Below are positions 16,793-26,768 of a stretch of DNA of 64,000 nt, one piece after another. Source of the stretch: Archangium violaceum (GTDB lineage Bacteria > Myxococcota > Myxococcia > Myxococcales > Myxococcaceae). Location: assembly GCF_016887565.1 (NCBI RefSeq), contig NZ_CP069396.1, positions 4,429,001 to 4,493,000 of the forward strand, read 5' to 3'. The notes below the pieces were generated by a model. The model was not told the DNA's origin, did not search any database, and worked only from the letters and a program-made list of their open reading frames with translations. Each line of letters opens with the position of its first letter. Position 1 is the stretch's first letter. Position numbers and translations under genes: made by a program.

Positions 16793-18550
16793 ATGGGCAC
16801 GAACGAGAAGCGGGCGATGAAGTTGAACGCGGTGGGGGCCATGGAGCTGTCGGTGGGAGGGCGGTCGGAGCTGACGCGGAGCGGGGGGGGCGAGCCGCCG
16901 CACGGTGGGGGGGAGGACCCGCGCCGGTACCAGGACGGGTGGAGGGCGGGGAAGCCGGCGGAGGATCCGGAGAAGATGAAGAAGTGGGGGCTGGTGACGG
17001 CCAAGCCGAGCGAGTTCCTCATCCACATGCGCCGGGGCCGGGTGCGCGAGGTGAGCGGGCAGGGCGCCTCGTGCTTCAAGCTGCCGGGCGACGCGGTGGC
17101 GATCGTCCCGACGAGCGTGCAGCGGCTGCAGTTCACCGCGGACCAGGTGACGAGCGAGAAGGTGGGCGTGCAGGTGACGGGCCTGGCGGTGTACCGGATC
17201 GTCGACCCGCTGGTGGCCTTCCGGATGCTCAACTTCTCCTTCCCGGAGCGGGCGCAGCAGAAGCTGGCGGAGCTGCTACGCGAGATGTTCGTGGGCGCGG
17301 TGCGGCGGCTGGTGGCGAACCTGTCGGTGGAGGAGTGCCTCTCCAAGCGCAAGGAGGGCATCGCCGCGGAGCTGATGCGGGAGATTGCCCCGGTGGTGTC
17401 GGGGAAGGGGAGACTGGAGGACCGGAGCGACACGGGGTGGGGCGTGGTCCTGGACACGATTGAGATCCAGGACGTGCGGGTGCTGTCGGAGACGGTGTTC
17501 GCGAACATGCAGGCGCGCTTCCGGCAGGAGCAGGAGCGGGTGGCGCGCGAGGCGGAGCTGGCCAAGGAGCGCTTCATCCGGAGGGAGGAGGCGGAGGCGG
17601 AGCGGCAGATCGCGCTGACGCGGCTGACGACGGAGGAGGAGGTCCGGCACAAGCGGCAGGAGGCGGAGGAGCAGGCGAAGCTGGAGGCGCTGGCGGTCGA
17701 GTCCCGGGTGGAGGAGGCGCGGGTCGCGAAGGAGCGGAGCACGCGGCAGGCGCAGGTGGGGCTGGAGCGGGAGACGGCGCTGGCGAAGCTGAACGCCGAG
17801 CTGGAGGTGAGGGAGCAGAAGGCGAAGGCGGAGGAGGCGCAGAAGCTGGCGCAGCTGGAGGCCGAGCGGAGGATGTCGGAGGCGAAGCTGGCGCAGGAGC
17901 GGGCGCTGGCGGCGTCGCGGTCCCAGGCGGAGCTGGAGCGGCTGAAGCTGGAGCAGCAGGCGCAGGCGGCGAAGCTGACGAACGAGCGGGCGCTGGCGGC
18001 GGCGAAGGCGCAGGCGGAGCTGGAGCGGCTGAAGCTGGAGCAGGAGCAGGATGCGGCGAGGCTGACGCACGAGCGGCAGATGGCGGCGGTGAGGGCGGAG
18101 GCGGAGCTGGAGAAGCTGCACCAGGAGCAGCAGGCGCAGACGGCGCGGCACACATCGATGATGGCGGTGCTGCAGCAGGAGTCGGAGCGGGCGAGGGCGC
18201 AGGCGAAGGTGGCGGAGGCGCGGTGCGCGATCGCCGAGGCGGAGCTGGCGATGGCGGAGATGGAGGCGCGCAAGGCCCGCATCACGCAGGACCCTGAGCT
18301 GGCGAAGGTGCGCGCGCTCAAGGAGATCGAGAACACGCTGTCGCCGGAGGCGATCCAGCTGGTGCTGGCGCAGCAGCTGCCGCAGGTGGCGGCGGCGTTC
18401 CAGCAGAAGATGGGCGAGGTGCACGTGACGGCGGTGGATGGAGCCAACCCGTTCGGCTACATCGCGGCGGCGGTGGAGGGCGTCATGGGCCTGGCGAGGT
18501 CCGCGGGCCTGCAGGTGCCCACGCCGCCGAAGAAGGATCAGCCGGTGTGA
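16793..18550 (+). CDS. SPFH/band-7 (flotillin-like) protein with long coiled coil
   Basis: A 585-residue protein. After a polar, Gly-rich N-terminus, residues about 65-255 look like an SPFH/band-7 domain (FLIHMRRGRVREV, VQVTGLAVYRIVDP, FRMLNFSF, LDTIEIQDVRVLSETVF). Residues about 255-500 are an uninterrupted Glu/Ala/Arg-rich coiled coil with a 29-residue period (QAELERLKLEQ units, nearly identical at the DNA level near 17930 and 18017). No signal peptide or clear membrane helix is present, unlike true flotillins. Such proteins oligomerise into membrane-associated scaffolds. The ATG at 16793 has GGAGGG upstream. It ends 4 bp from the convergent immunity-like gene. Confidence 0.75.
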   Translation: MGTNEKRAMKLNAVGAMELSVGGRSELTRSGGGEPPHGGGEDPRRYQDGWRAGKPAEDPEKMKKWGLVTAKPSEFLIHMRRGRVREVSGQGASCFKLPGDAVAIVPTSVQRLQFTADQVTSEKVGVQVTGLAVYRIVDPLVAFRMLNFSFPERAQQKLAELLREMFVGAVRRLVANLSVEECLSKRKEGIAAELMREIAPVVSGKGRLEDRSDTGWGVVLDTIEIQDVRVLSETVFANMQARFRQEQERVAREAELAKERFIRREEAEAERQIALTRLTTEEEVRHKRQEAEEQAKLEALAVESRVEEARVAKERSTRQAQVGLERETALAKLNAELEVREQKAKAEEAQKLAQLEAERRMSEAKLAQERALAASRSQAELERLKLEQQAQAAKLTNERALAAAKAQAELERLKLEQEQDAARLTHERQMAAVRAEAELEKLHQEQQAQTARHTSMMAVLQQESERARAQAKVAEARCAIAEAELAMAEMEARKARITQDPELAKVRALKEIENTLSPEAIQLVLAQQLPQVAAAFQQKMGEVHVTAVDGANPFGYIAAAVEGVMGLARSAGLQVPTPPKKDQPV

Positions 18551-18554
18551 AGGC

Positions 18555-19895
18555 TCAGGAGCGGTGGCGCTCGGCGACGCGGTAGAGCTGGGTGAGGGAG
18601 CGGTCCAGCAGCGACTGGCACGAGCGCATGTATCGGTGGGCCCGGACATAGGGAAACCAGACGCGAGGGCCGACGCGCACCTGCATCTCCCCGAGCCTCT
18701 TGCGCGGTATCCATTGTCCGCCGAGGTTGCGCACCAGCACCTCCCCCAGGTACGCGGCCACGGCGGGCACCGCGTGCTCGTCGATGCGCTCGCGCTCGAA
18801 AATCATCGGGAATCGGTCGCGCAAGAAGTGGGCGTCGACATCCGTGAGCGACTCGGGGGTCTCCTTGAAGACGGAGGGCACCTTGGAATGCAGGAGCGCT
18901 ACGAGGCCCTCTGCGAGGTGGCCGTAGTATTGGCACACGCGCTCCGGGTTCTCCACGTCCGGGGGCAGGGCGGACTCGACGGGCATCCACTCGTCGGCCT
19001 CTGGCGGCTGGTACGTATTGAGTTCGGCGATCTTGCGCTGGCGCTCGTGAAAGGCGACGTCGTCCACCACGCGGGAGAGGAGTGGCGCCACGTCCGGGTG
19101 GAAGCGGGGCTCAACGGGGGCGAGTGTGGCGCTGCGCTCGCGCAGGGTGCGCAGCAGGGCGTCGAAGTCGAGGTCCGGCCGGAGGTGGGCGTGAGCACGG
19201 GCCTGGGCCAGGCGCGCCTCGTCGCTGGCGAAGTCCGCGGCGGTGGGCCAGAGCACCAGGAGGACGGCGCCGTTGGGAAGGGCCTCTACCCGGTGGGCGG
19301 GGGTAGACAGCACGCGCTCGCGGCCGATGGTTTCCACCAGCTTGGAGCTGAAGACGTTGAGCCAGCACACCTCGTAGACCTTGTCGAAGCCGTCCCTGTG
19401 CCAGATCTCCTTGGGGCGGCCAAAGCTGGGGAAGTCCGCCAATTGCTTGTCAGCGCTGCTGTGGGCCGAGGCATGGGTGACCGGGTAGTGAGAGGCCCAC
19501 GCACGAACCATGTCCACGAAATCGCGGCAGCGCTTCTCCTTCGAGAAGAGGGAGAGCCGTTGGATGGAAAGCCCGACGTACAGTTCGATGGGGAGCGGCG
19601 GGAACCAGAGACTGAGCATCATGTCCAACGCCGGGAACTTCGTGCGATAGAGCCCGATGGACGTGCTGTTTTCATCGCGCTGCTCCGCCAGTGCTTTCCA
19701 GGTGGAGGCGCGTGAGTATTTGCGATGCCGCTTGCCCTTGACGACGTCCGGCATCCATTCGCCTGCGTACTCCTCAAGTGCCTGGAGGAATGGCTCCAGC
19801 TCGCGCTCGACAGCGGCCTCATGATCGAAGGAACTCTCGAAGGTGAGTCGGAGGTGATCCTCCATATCCAGGCCGCGAACCCCCAGCACTTTCAT
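18555..19895 (-). CDS. probable immunity protein for the adjacent lipoprotein toxin
   Basis: I do not recognise a named family in this 446-residue protein. It has no signal peptide or membrane helix. The first half (to about 250) contains WFPPLPIELYVGLSIQ and RPKEIWHRDGF and looks like an alpha/beta domain; the last 150 residues (AYLGEVLVRNLGGQWIP, VRVGPRVWFPYVRAHRY) look like a separate domain. Thus it may be a fusion of two immunity-type modules. Its ATG overlaps the stop of the upstream lipoprotein gene (ATGA), a very tight coupling typical of toxin/immunity pairs. A structural partner or enzyme remains possible. Confidence 0.45.
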   Translation of the reverse strand: MKVLGVRGLDMEDHLRLTFESSFDHEAAVERELEPFLQALEEYAGEWMPDVVKGKRHRKYSRASTWKALAEQRDENSTSIGLYRTKFPALDMMLSLWFPPLPIELYVGLSIQRLSLFSKEKRCRDFVDMVRAWASHYPVTHASAHSSADKQLADFPSFGRPKEIWHRDGFDKVYEVCWLNVFSSKLVETIGRERVLSTPAHRVEALPNGAVLLVLWPTAADFASDEARLAQARAHAHLRPDLDFDALLRTLRERSATLAPVEPRFHPDVAPLLSRVVDDVAFHERQRKIAELNTYQPPEADEWMPVESALPPDVENPERVCQYYGHLAEGLVALLHSKVPSVFKETPESLTDVDAHFLRDRFPMIFERERIDEHAVPAVAAYLGEVLVRNLGGQWIPRKRLGEMQVRVGPRVWFPYVRAHRYMRSCQSLLDRSLTQLYRVAERHRS

Positions 19896-22090
19896 TGCGA
19901 CAACACCTCCACTCCCTTGACTTTCTCCTCGGCTTTACGCACGGCGGCATTCCAACTATCTGCCCTCATGGGCTTGAGTGTGCCGCCTTCGTAGATGAGG
20001 CGGACCCTCTGGACCTGCACGCGGAACCTGATGGATTTTCGGAGGATGTTCAGCGTCTCGCCGTAATACCGCAGGGCCTCGCTCGCGTCCGCCACCATCT
20101 GCGCGGCCACGGCGTTTTCCTCCAGCAACGCGAGGTTGCGGCTCTTGAAGCTGAAGGTCTCCACGCGAGGAGACTGGCCGGCGGGCGGCTCTGCCTCGAT
20201 GACGAGCACATCCGCGTAGCGCACCCCATCCATACCCTGCTTCGACACGCCCACGTTCGTCTCGATGCGCGGACTGTTGAAGTCCTGGAGGTAGCGGCGC
20301 ATGGACCGGGGCAATGCCGCGTCCTCGCGCAGCACGGACACCATGACACGCTCGAACGCGAGCCCCCGGGCGAACTGCCCCCGCATCTTCTCGTATCCCT
20401 TCCACGCCAGGGGCGGTTTGACCGCCTTGCCCTGCTTGAGCTCCACGAGGCGGTTTTTCCAGTAGGCGACGTACTCGCGCCAGAGTGCATCTACCTGGGT
20501 TCCCAGCGGCGGGGCGTCCACCAAGGGGCGTTGCTTCTCCAGCACCGCCACGTCCCCGGACAGGCGCGGGCCTGTGGAGTCGAACTCAGCCCACGCCAGT
20601 TTGGCTTCCACCACCTCCCGGCCGTGGACCGCCACCTCGTCCACCAGAGAGGCCACACCGCCGAGGCCCTCGCCAATGCCCGCTCTCGCCGGAGTGGGGC
20701 CCGCGCGCTGGGGCCTGGCTTCCGACAACCACACTTGTGCCTTGGCCACGTCGCCCCGGGCCTCGTAGAGGGCAATGGCGGCGGATTCTCCCCCCTCGTG
20801 GACGAACAGGGCCGCCTCCCGCCGGGCCTGGATGTAGCGGGCCAGTTCGCGCAGCCCTTCCCCTCCCAGCCGCTCCCACAGCCGCTCCACCACCTCGGCA
20901 AGTCCTTGGAATCCCAGCTCCGGCACCTGCAACCGCCCAGGCTTGAGCCGCCCGGTGCCCATGGTGCCCCTGGCCTCGGCGAGGTGACGCACGCCCTTGC
21001 CCCCGGCGTACAAGCCCACCAGCACCGCCGCGGCCGACAGCTCTCGAGTGGCCTGCTCGTAGTGGCCCTGCGACAGCGAGTACACCCCGTGGCATGTGCC
21101 GGCCACCAGGTTGTAGAAGCCCACCGGTACCCCGAACGTCAACGCGTCGAAGCTCCTGAGTGTCACGCTTCCCGGTGAGAGTGCCTGCTGCATCTCCGCC
21201 CGCTCCACCTCGTCGAGCGCCTCCTGGAAGGGCGGTGGTAGCTGCCCGCGCTGCGCGGAGTACTTCAGGGCCACCGCGCCCTGGCGCAGCTCGCTGGTGG
21301 ACAGGGCTTCCGTGGCGGCACTGGCCAGACCCCGAGCCATGTCCCCGAGGTGCTCGGGACGGTCGGGGTAGTCCGACAGGTCGAGTCCTCGCTGGCGCAG
21401 CGCCTCGCGGACGGCGCCCATGCGTCCCAGTGTCTCCCCCAGTTGCTTGTCCCGAGCGAGCAGCCCGAGTAGCTCTTTCACTTCGTCTCCAAACGCCGAG
21501 TGGAGGACGAAGAGGGCGAAAGGCTCGGCGCGAGCGGTGCCGTACTCCCGGGTGGCGGTGACGAGAAAGGTGGCGCGCTTGCGGTTGAGGACTCTGGTGC
21601 CCGCGCGCAGCGGCCCCAGGGAGCCGAGCCGGACGGCGGACCAGTCGTCCAACTCCTCCACCAGCCGGTCCATGTCCACCCCGTGCTGCAACTCGATGAA
21701 TTGCGCGGGGGAGGTGCAGGCCAGGAAGGGGGCGAGTACCTGCTGACTGGAGGAAAGGTGGGGCCAGCCCGGGGGGCGCGCCGCTTCTTCCAGGCAACCC
21801 GTCTCCCGTCCGGTGTCCGCTGTCCGATCGGGGAATCCACCTGCGCTTCCTTCGGCTCTGGCCAGCACGGGCGGGAACTCCGGCCCTTGGGGCTCGGAGT
21901 CATCGCGGAGCGAGGAGGCGCGTGAGTGCAGGCCAAAGCCACTCACGAGGTTCCCTCGTGGATGGCCTGTGGCACACCCTTCCAGCAGCACCACGAGCAC
22001 CAGGTGCAGCAGGACCGGGCCGAGGGGCCGCGCCACCCGGGAACTCAGCCGCGCCTCCGCCGGAGGCGGACCAACGACACGGGTGGACAT
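19892..22090 (-). CDS. large lipoprotein, putative polymorphic toxin with nuclease-like C-terminus
   Basis: A 732-residue protein with a lipoprotein signal peptide (lipobox LLEGC, Cys39); the ATG at 22090 has GGAGAGG 6 nt upstream. The middle has a hydrophobic, Gly-rich stretch (about 300-350, FGVPVGFYNLVAGTCHGVYS) seen in several myxobacterial secreted toxins. The last 115 residues have a restriction-endonuclease-like pattern: GLAFERVM, then MDGVRYADVLVIEAE (Asp627) and ETFSFKSRNL (Lys649). The acidic residue normally two before the Lys is Ser, so catalysis is uncertain. Lipidation plus a C-terminal effector domain plus an overlapping downstream gene suggests an effector/immunity pair used against neighbours. 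This is an inference from architecture. Confidence 0.5.
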   Translation of the reverse strand: MSTRVVGPPPAEARLSSRVARPLGPVLLHLVLVVLLEGCATGHPRGNLVSGFGLHSRASSLRDDSEPQGPEFPPVLARAEGSAGGFPDRTADTGRETGCLEEAARPPGWPHLSSSQQVLAPFLACTSPAQFIELQHGVDMDRLVEELDDWSAVRLGSLGPLRAGTRVLNRKRATFLVTATREYGTARAEPFALFVLHSAFGDEVKELLGLLARDKQLGETLGRMGAVREALRQRGLDLSDYPDRPEHLGDMARGLASAATEALSTSELRQGAVALKYSAQRGQLPPPFQEALDEVERAEMQQALSPGSVTLRSFDALTFGVPVGFYNLVAGTCHGVYSLSQGHYEQATRELSAAAVLVGLYAGGKGVRHLAEARGTMGTGRLKPGRLQVPELGFQGLAEVVERLWERLGGEGLRELARYIQARREAALFVHEGGESAAIALYEARGDVAKAQVWLSEARPQRAGPTPARAGIGEGLGGVASLVDEVAVHGREVVEAKLAWAEFDSTGPRLSGDVAVLEKQRPLVDAPPLGTQVDALWREYVAYWKNRLVELKQGKAVKPPLAWKGYEKMRGQFARGLAFERVMVSVLREDAALPRSMRRYLQDFNSPRIETNVGVSKQGMDGVRYADVLVIEAEPPAGQSPRVETFSFKSRNLALLEENAVAAQMVADASEALRYYGETLNILRKSIRFRVQVQRVRLIYEGGTLKPMRADSWNAAVRKAEEKVKGVEVLSQ

Positions 22091-22229
22091 GTCGCACCTC
22101 TCCACTTTCCAACTCGAGCTTGGATTTGATCTGGATGGGTTTCGTGAATTCTCTTTCTTACGACTTCCAGCGCCGCTGGCCTCGATGCTTCACGGATGGA
22201 TGGACTGGGGTGCTCGTTTCTCGTGCGAG

Positions 22230-22247
22230 CGTGCCGAGACCGGCACG
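22230..22247 (+). terminator. hairpin upstream of mgtE, possible leader terminator
   Basis: CGTGCCG-AGAC-CGGCACG forms a perfect 7-bp stem with a 4-nt loop, followed by TAGCACTTTTCT. If mgtE is transcribed from a promoter further upstream, this would be an attenuator in its leader. No known Mg2+ riboswitch was recognised in the 299-bp gap, and no clear promoter for either divergent gene. Confidence 0.3.
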
Positions 22248-22389
22248 TAGCACTTTTCTACACCTCGGCCCGCGTGCGGCGCACGTTCCGGAATGTCGGA
22301 CCCCCAAGGAGACGGAAACGAAGTTCCCCATCGAGCGCGGGTCGATCGGCTTTCAATGCCGTTGGCTCTCTTGGTAGGAGGCTCTCCTC

Positions 22390-23712
<1,323 letters not shown>

Positions 23713-23713
23713 T

Positions 23714-24289
23714 GTGCGAGACATGGTGCGAGGCCACTGGACACCGCTTCACCGCGCGCTCGGGCTCCTGGTGCTGGGCCTGTACCTGCTCTGGCCCACT
23801 GCCGTGCGGGCCTGCTCGTGTGGGCTTCCCACCCTGGAGGAGGCGCGTGAGAAGGCGGACCTCGTCTTCGCCGGACGGGTGGTGGACCCGGGATACGAGC
23901 TCGCCAACGGGTTGCTCGTCGGGAAGGTCCGGTTCGAGGTTCTCGCCCTCTACAAGGGATCCGTGGGCAAGACGGTTCGTGTGGACCTGTATTCGTGGGG
24001 GTTCTGCGGCTTTCACCTGCTGCCTGTCGGAGAGGAGCTCCTCATGTTCGCGATCAACGACGAGGACTGGCTCCCAGGCCCCAACTACACCCTCGATCTC
24101 TGCTCGCGCACCAACACCCTGAAGGACGCGGCGGAGGATGTGCGGGCGTTGGGTGTTCCGCTTCCGCTCGCCAGGAGAGAGGCTTCCGGGCCCGTGCTCG
24201 TCACCCTGGTGTCCCTTGGGGTGCTCGCTTGCGCGGGAGTGGCGTGGCAGCTCCGGCGCTGGAGGCGTGGCGATCCGTCCGCGCCTTGA
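23714..24289 (+). CDS. TIMP/netrin-like secreted or membrane-anchored protein
   Basis: A 191-residue protein with an N-terminal signal peptide ending near RACSCG. The Cys-x-Cys-Gly right after cleavage, followed by TLEEAREKADLVFAGRVV and later FCGFHLL and DLCSRTN, fits the NTR fold of TIMP-like proteins in bacteria, where the free N-terminal Cys could bind metal. A second hydrophobic helix near 165-183 followed by RRWRRG anchors the C-terminus in the membrane. The GTG start follows the mgtE stop by 1 nt, so translation is probably coupled; ATG 23723 is equally possible. Role unknown, perhaps protease inhibition or envelope binding. Confidence 0.65.
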   Translation: MRDMVRGHWTPLHRALGLLVLGLYLLWPTAVRACSCGLPTLEEAREKADLVFAGRVVDPGYELANGLLVGKVRFEVLALYKGSVGKTVRVDLYSWGFCGFHLLPVGEELLMFAINDEDWLPGPNYTLDLCSRTNTLKDAAEDVRALGVPLPLARREASGPVLVTLVSLGVLACAGVAWQLRRWRRGDPSAP

Positions 24290-24294
24290 GCGAC

Positions 24295-25329
24295 TCACCC
24301 GGCCCGGCGCAGGGCCGGGCGGCCCGCATGCACCTGTTCGCGAACCGCGGCGAGCAAGAGGTCCGAGCGCAATGGGCCGGACAGGAACGCCTGTGCTCCC
24401 AGCGCACTCGCCCGCTCCTCGTCACGCGCCCGGCCCGCGAGCAGCAGCCGGGCCTGAATCCCACGCCGCTTCACGCTCTCCACGGATTGCAGCGGCGCCA
24501 GGACGACAGCGCTCCCACTCGCTGCCCGCACGTCCTCGGTGCGTGCCACCCGCGCCCGCACGCCCTCGTCCTCCAGCAACTTCAACAGCCCCTGGGTTGC
24601 CTTGACTCCCCAGCCGTAGACCCAGACCTCCGGCTCGGGCTCCGCGATGGGCTTCCGTGTGTCCTCCACCCTGGGCATCGCTGGCTCGGTGAGCCGAGCG
24701 TGCTTCGGGAGCTCCTCCGTCAGTGGCAGCATCACCGGCAGGCCGCTCCGCTCGACCGTGGAGGCCGGGACGGCACCCTGCAGGAGCTGCCCCAGCATCA
24801 GGCACTCGGCGCGATCCGTCACCAGCGGCAGGTGCTCATCCGCCTCGGGGAGGGGAATCGGCTCCACCGGACGCCGCGCGTCGAGGAGGTGAGGGTAGTA
24901 GAGCCGCTCGATGGCCTGGGAGATGGCGGCATCGGTCGCCAGCAACGTCACCACCCGCGCCTTGCCGGTCACCCGGGCCACTTCATCCAGGGCGGTCGGA
25001 TCCGCTGGCGCCGACGTGGCCACCACCAGCACGGAGTCTCGCGGTCCCTCCTGCCGGAGAGGGATGACACGACAGGCTTCCGCCACTCGCGCGGGCAGCA
25101 CTTCCACCAACTGCGAGTCCAGCGGCTCCGCGTCCAGGTCCAGTGTCGGGAGCTGTACCTGGCTGGCCAGGAGCTCGAGCACCTGCTGTGCGGTGCAGAA
25201 ACCCATGTCCACCACCACCTGTCCCAACGGCACGCCCCACTTGTTGTGGAAGCCCAGGGCCGCACGCAGTTGCAGCTCGTCCACGAGCCCGTTCTCCCGA
25301 AGTAGATCTCCCAGCCGTTTCTTCCGCAT
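24295..25329 (-). CDS. MshEN/T2SSE_N-domain protein with degenerate receiver-like C-terminus
   Basis: A 344-residue soluble protein. The N-terminal 140 residues are the GspE-N/MshEN module (KKRLGDLLRENGLVDELQL, GVPLGQVVVDMGF, ACRVIPLRQE, VLVVATSAPADP), which in type II secretion and pilus ATPases binds partner proteins or cyclic-di-GMP. No ATPase follows. The last 110 residues (VWVYGWGVKATQGLLKLLE onward, ending with LSGPLRSDLLLAAV) resemble a response-regulator fold without the phosphorylatable aspartate. Stand-alone MshEN proteins are common in myxobacteria. ATG 25329 has GAGGG upstream and starts the domain. Probably a c-di-GMP-linked or protein-interaction adaptor. Confidence 0.7.
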   Translation of the reverse strand: MRKKRLGDLLRENGLVDELQLRAALGFHNKWGVPLGQVVVDMGFCTAQQVLELLASQVQLPTLDLDAEPLDSQLVEVLPARVAEACRVIPLRQEGPRDSVLVVATSAPADPTALDEVARVTGKARVVTLLATDAAISQAIERLYYPHLLDARRPVEPIPLPEADEHLPLVTDRAECLMLGQLLQGAVPASTVERSGLPVMLPLTEELPKHARLTEPAMPRVEDTRKPIAEPEPEVWVYGWGVKATQGLLKLLEDEGVRARVARTEDVRAASGSAVVLAPLQSVESVKRRGIQARLLLAGRARDEERASALGAQAFLSGPLRSDLLLAAVREQVHAGRPALRRAG

Positions 25330-25518
25330 CGTCGCGCCCTCGGGTTGTCCTCGTTCAACCCCTTTGCGTCCGGCGTGCCATGCCAGGAGCGTCACCCCGC
25401 GGCTGGGAACCTCCCTGTTTCCAGGTGCTTGCATCCTCCTCGCGCATGCCTGAACGGTGACACCGGTCACCAGCTGGTGACTGTCGTCATCACCCGCCGA
25501 GCCGGAAGACCCTGACCT

Positions 25519-26766
25519 TCAATGCATGGCGGCGAGGAGCCTCGTTCCGAGCACGAGGGCCGCGGCGTCCTCCACCAGCCCGGCCGCCACGTTGGGGAGG
25601 CCCAGCCGGCGCGTCGCGAGCTGCCTCAGCTTGTAGAAGGCGAAGGCCGAGGCCACGGCCGCAGCCGCGCCGAGCAGGGCGCGGCCCGCGGACGGGCGCC
25701 GGTGCGGCGAGGCCACGGCGGCACCGGTCAGGGCGCCGGAGAGGGCTCGCGCCACCAGGGCGGGCGGAGAGATGCGTGAGGGGATCCACGAGGTCTTGTC
25801 GGCGGTCAGCTCGCCGAGGGCCAGCACCCCCAGCACACGCGAGATCCGCCGCGAGGCGAGCACATGGGCACGTCCCTCGGGCGCCTCGACGGGCTCCCGC
25901 GAGAGCTGGTGGCTCAGGAGGGCGGGGGCACTGAAGGTCCTCATCCCGGCCAGTACCCCGAAGCCCACGGAGAGCAACAGCCGATCCCTCCTCACGCGCT
26001 CCACTTCCCGCTCCACTCCGCCAAGGCGGCGGCCCATTCCCCGCTGAGAATAGAATTGCACCGGCTTCAACCCGATCTTCAGATCCGCCAGGTGCGGCTC
26101 CAAGCGGGGCGGCCCTCCGCCCTCGTCGCGCCGTTCCAGGCGGCCGGAACGCAGCAGCTCTCGCAGCCGCGCGTGGGCCAGGTGGTGCCAGGCGCGTTGG
26201 TAGCGCCGCCCCATCAGCGCGAAGCCCAGCTGGCTCCACCAGTTGGGGAAATGGCCCTCTCTCCAGGAGGCCTTGATGTGGAAGCGCAGCTCCCCGCTGC
26301 CGTGGTCCTTGCTGAGGAGGAACCACTCCCGTCCGGCCTCGATGTGCCCCCACAGGGTGTCGAAGCGGAAGCCGAACACGGTCCGCTCGCCCTCGTCGCC
26401 CGAGCGGACCGCACCGATCCGCACCGGGCAGAGGTAGTGGAGTCCCAGGGACTTCAGCTCGAGCAGCACCGGGCGCCCCTGGAGGGGCGTGGCGGCGTCG
26501 AAGTATCCGTGCACGACGCGAGGATCGGAGAAGCCCAGCTCGATGACGGCGTGCTTCAGCCGGGCGAAGGCGTCGTCTCCGGAGGGTGGGCCTGGTCGCT
26601 CATGGGCGAGGACGGCCTGGGACTCCACCTGGCTCCAGCCGTTCTCGAGTGTCATCTCCTCCTCGGCCATCTCGAAGTTGAGGGGGAGGGTGGAAGCCCG
26701 CGAGAGCCGCGCAGACACCTCGTCCACCGACCAGCTCCGCAGCCAGCGCCACTCGACATCCGTCAT
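25519..26766 (-). CDS. DUF1990-DUF4126 fusion membrane protein
   Basis: A 415-residue two-domain protein. Residues about 65-215 match the DUF1990 pattern (FGFRFDTLWGHIEAGREWF, GELRFHIKASWREG, GRRYQRAWHHLA), a lipid-binding-like fold of unknown role. Residues about 255-415 match DUF4126, a membrane protein of unknown function: VGFGVLAGMRTFSAPALLS, LALGELTADKTSWIPSRI, ALSGALTGAAV and a C-terminal helix. The gene follows the other DUF1990 gene by 2 nt and is certainly co-transcribed. Fusion of these domains suggests that the soluble part presents something to the membrane part. Biochemical function unknown. Confidence 0.7.
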   Translation of the reverse strand: MTDVEWRWLRSWSVDEVSARLSRASTLPLNFEMAEEEMTLENGWSQVESQAVLAHERPGPPSGDDAFARLKHAVIELGFSDPRVVHGYFDAATPLQGRPVLLELKSLGLHYLCPVRIGAVRSGDEGERTVFGFRFDTLWGHIEAGREWFLLSKDHGSGELRFHIKASWREGHFPNWWSQLGFALMGRRYQRAWHHLAHARLRELLRSGRLERRDEGGGPPRLEPHLADLKIGLKPVQFYSQRGMGRRLGGVEREVERVRRDRLLLSVGFGVLAGMRTFSAPALLSHQLSREPVEAPEGRAHVLASRRISRVLGVLALGELTADKTSWIPSRISPPALVARALSGALTGAAVASPHRRPSAGRALLGAAAAVASAFAFYKLRQLATRRLGLPNVAAGLVEDAAALVLGTRLLAAMH

Positions 26767-26768
26767 GT

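Noticed and set aside
18555-19895. Assignment of the partner gene to a named immunity family such as Imm52
   Set aside because: I could not match its sequence with confidence to any named immunity family, so only a context-based label is given.
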